Notes under the pieces: generated by a model | What the model was told of the DNA's origin: nothing | The model's input: only the letters and a program-made list of their open reading frames with translations | The model's database searches: none | Position numbers and translations under genes: made by a program | Shown: in pieces, positions 63,137 through 64,000 of the stretch | Position numbering within the stretch: the stretch's first letter is position 1 | How the letters are laid out: each line of letters opens with the position of its first letter | DNA from: Odiellus spinosus | Lineage: Eukaryota; Arthropoda; Arachnida; Opiliones; Phalangiidae | Assembly (NCBI GenBank): GCA_963920705.1 | Contig: CAWUCO010000060.1 | Location: forward strand, 744,001 to 808,000 | Direction of reading: 5' to 3' | DNA: 64,000 nt

Positions 63137-64000
63137 GGAAATTTGTAAATCTATACTTGGGAAATTTGTAAATCTATACTTGGAAAATTTGTAAATCTAT
63201 ACTTTGGAAATTTTTAAATTTATACTTGAGAAATTTGTAAATCTATACTTTGGAAATTTGTAAATCTATAATTGGGAAATTTGTAAATCTATACTTGGGA
63301 AATTTGTGGATCTATACTTGGGAAATTTGTGGATCTATACTTGGGAAATTTATGGATCTATACTTGGGAAATTTGTGGATCTATACTTGGGAAATTTGTG
63401 GATCTATACTTAAGAAATTTGTAAATCTATACTTGGGAAATTTGTGGATCTATACTTGGGAAATTTGTAAATCTATACTTGGGAAATTTGTAAATCTATA
63501 CTTGGGAAATTTGTAAATCTATACTTGGGAAATTTATAAATCAATACTTGGGAAATTTGTAAATCTATACTTGGGAAATTTGTAAATCTATATTTGGGAA
63601 ATTTGTAAATCAATACTTGTGAAATTTGTAAAACTATACTTGGGAAATTTGTGGATCTATACTTGGGAAATTTGTGGATCTATACTTTGGAAATTTGTAA
63701 ATCTATACTTGGGAAATTTGTAAATCTATGCTTGGGAAATTTGTAAATCTATACTTTGGAAATTTGTAAATCTATACTTGGGAAATTTGTAAATCTATAC
63801 TTGGGAAATTTGTAAATCTATACTTGGGAAATTTGTAAATCTATACTTGGGAAATTTGTAAATCTATACTTGGGAAATTTGTAAATCTATACTTGGGAAA
63901 TTTGTAAATCTATACTTGGGAAATTTGTAAATCAATACTTGTGAAATTTGTAAAACTATACTTGGGAAATTTGTGGATCTATACTTGGAAATTTGTGGAT
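63137..64000 (+). repeat. Family II HOR, end of window
   Basis: H-J (about 63200-63230), H-K, B block with ATGGATC and TTAAGAAATTTG (about 63411), ATAAATCAATAC, a TATATTTGGG unit (about 63590), F-G-B-B-H-A-I-H, a type-A run and another F-G before a 22-bp ACTTGGAAATTTG unit about 15 bases from the window end. The sequence stops inside a B unit, so the array continues. An 88-codon TTG-initiated frame at 63250 has no coding support. Confidence 0.82.

Larger units (their letters stand above)
1..64000 (+). repeat. 23-bp satellite array filling the whole window
   Basis: The entire window consists of about 2,780 head-to-tail 23-bp units. The commonest unit is GTAAATCTATACTTGGG followed by AAATTT; the second commonest has GTGG in place of GTAA. 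I found no inverted unit, no insertion larger than one base between units and no unique sequence. The array starts and ends mid-repeat, so its true length exceeds 64 kb. The plus strand is G-rich relative to C (4 G to 2 C in type A, 6 to 2 in type B). Arrays like this are typical of eukaryotic centromeric, pericentromeric or subtelomeric heterochromatin; that assignment is inference. I do not recognise the species or a named satellite family. Confidence 0.98.

Noticed and set aside
1-64000. CRISPR array
   Set aside because: The 23-bp repeats are directly adjacent, with no unique spacers between them.
1-64000. Telomeric repeat
   Set aside because: The unit is 23 bp and AT-rich, with one GGG per unit; it does not match the common short telomere motifs, and it shows HOR structure with many variants.
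1-64000. G-quadruplex-forming sequence
   Set aside because: GGG tracts are about 20 bases apart, too far for a standard intramolecular G-quadruplex.
1-64000. CENP-B box
   Set aside because: The box needs a TTCG...A..CGGG pattern. The common units have no CG, and rare CG units (ACTTCGG, ACTCGGG) do not supply both halves at the right spacing.
1-64000. Yeast-type ARS consensus around TTTGTAAAT
   Set aside because: The match is only partial (the three bases before TGTAAAT are ATT rather than AAA), and it is expected by chance in such AT-rich sequence.

Overview
The whole 64,000-base window is one uninterrupted tandem satellite array. I see no gene, RNA gene, transposon or unique sequence. The unit is 23 bp and AT-rich (6 G/C of 23 in the commonest form). 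Every unit lies head to tail in the same orientation and the array runs off both ends of the window. In the register used here a unit is a 17-bp variable part followed by AAATTT. The main variable parts are: A = GTAAATCTATACTTGGG; B = GTGGATCTATACTTGGG; C = GTGGATAAATACTTGGG; D = GTTTATAAATACTTGGG; E = GTGGAAAAATACTTGGG; F = GTAAATCAATACTTGTG; G = GTAAAACTATACTTGGG; H = ...TATACTTTGG; I = ...TATGCTTGGG; J = TTAAATTTATACTTGAG; K = ...TATAATTGGG. Units of 22 or 24 bp occur rarely and serve as markers of descent.

Such an array suggests a eukaryote, probably centromeric, pericentromeric, subtelomeric or other heterochromatic DNA. That is inference: no flanking sequence identifies the species, and I do not recognise this monomer from memory.

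The unit types are arranged in higher-order repeats (HORs). Family I (1 to about 9.06 kb) has successive copies of 1196, 2139, 2529 and 2506 bp that begin at a TATGCTTTGG or TATGCTTGGG marker. A nearly pure type-A run follows to 9.6 kb. Family II (about 9.6 to 22.9 kb) has roughly 1.5-1.9-kb copies, then a 3173-bp tandem duplication. A transition zone (22.9 to 27.2 kb) has about 1.0-kb and 1080-bp duplications and ends in the most uniform type-A run. Family IV (27.2 to 52.9 kb) has GTG/GTTT-rich cassettes in copies of 1012, about 1150, 1058, 2759, about 1640, and 1356/1517 bp. Region V (52.9 to 60.7 kb) is a 3840-bp tandem duplication joining a family-IV half to a family-II half. Region VI (60.7 to 64 kb) returns to family II, including an 828-bp tandem pair.

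All long open frames lie on the plus strand and follow from the repeat arithmetic. Twenty-three is not a multiple of three, so all three frames read the same 23-residue cycle, and type-B units have no stop codon in any plus frame. Most of these frames begin at TTG or GTG. I do not regard them as genes. The interest of the window lies in the nested HOR history, the recurrent F-G doublet, the TATA-like D unit, the near absence of CpG, and the shared private indels that link distant parts of the array.
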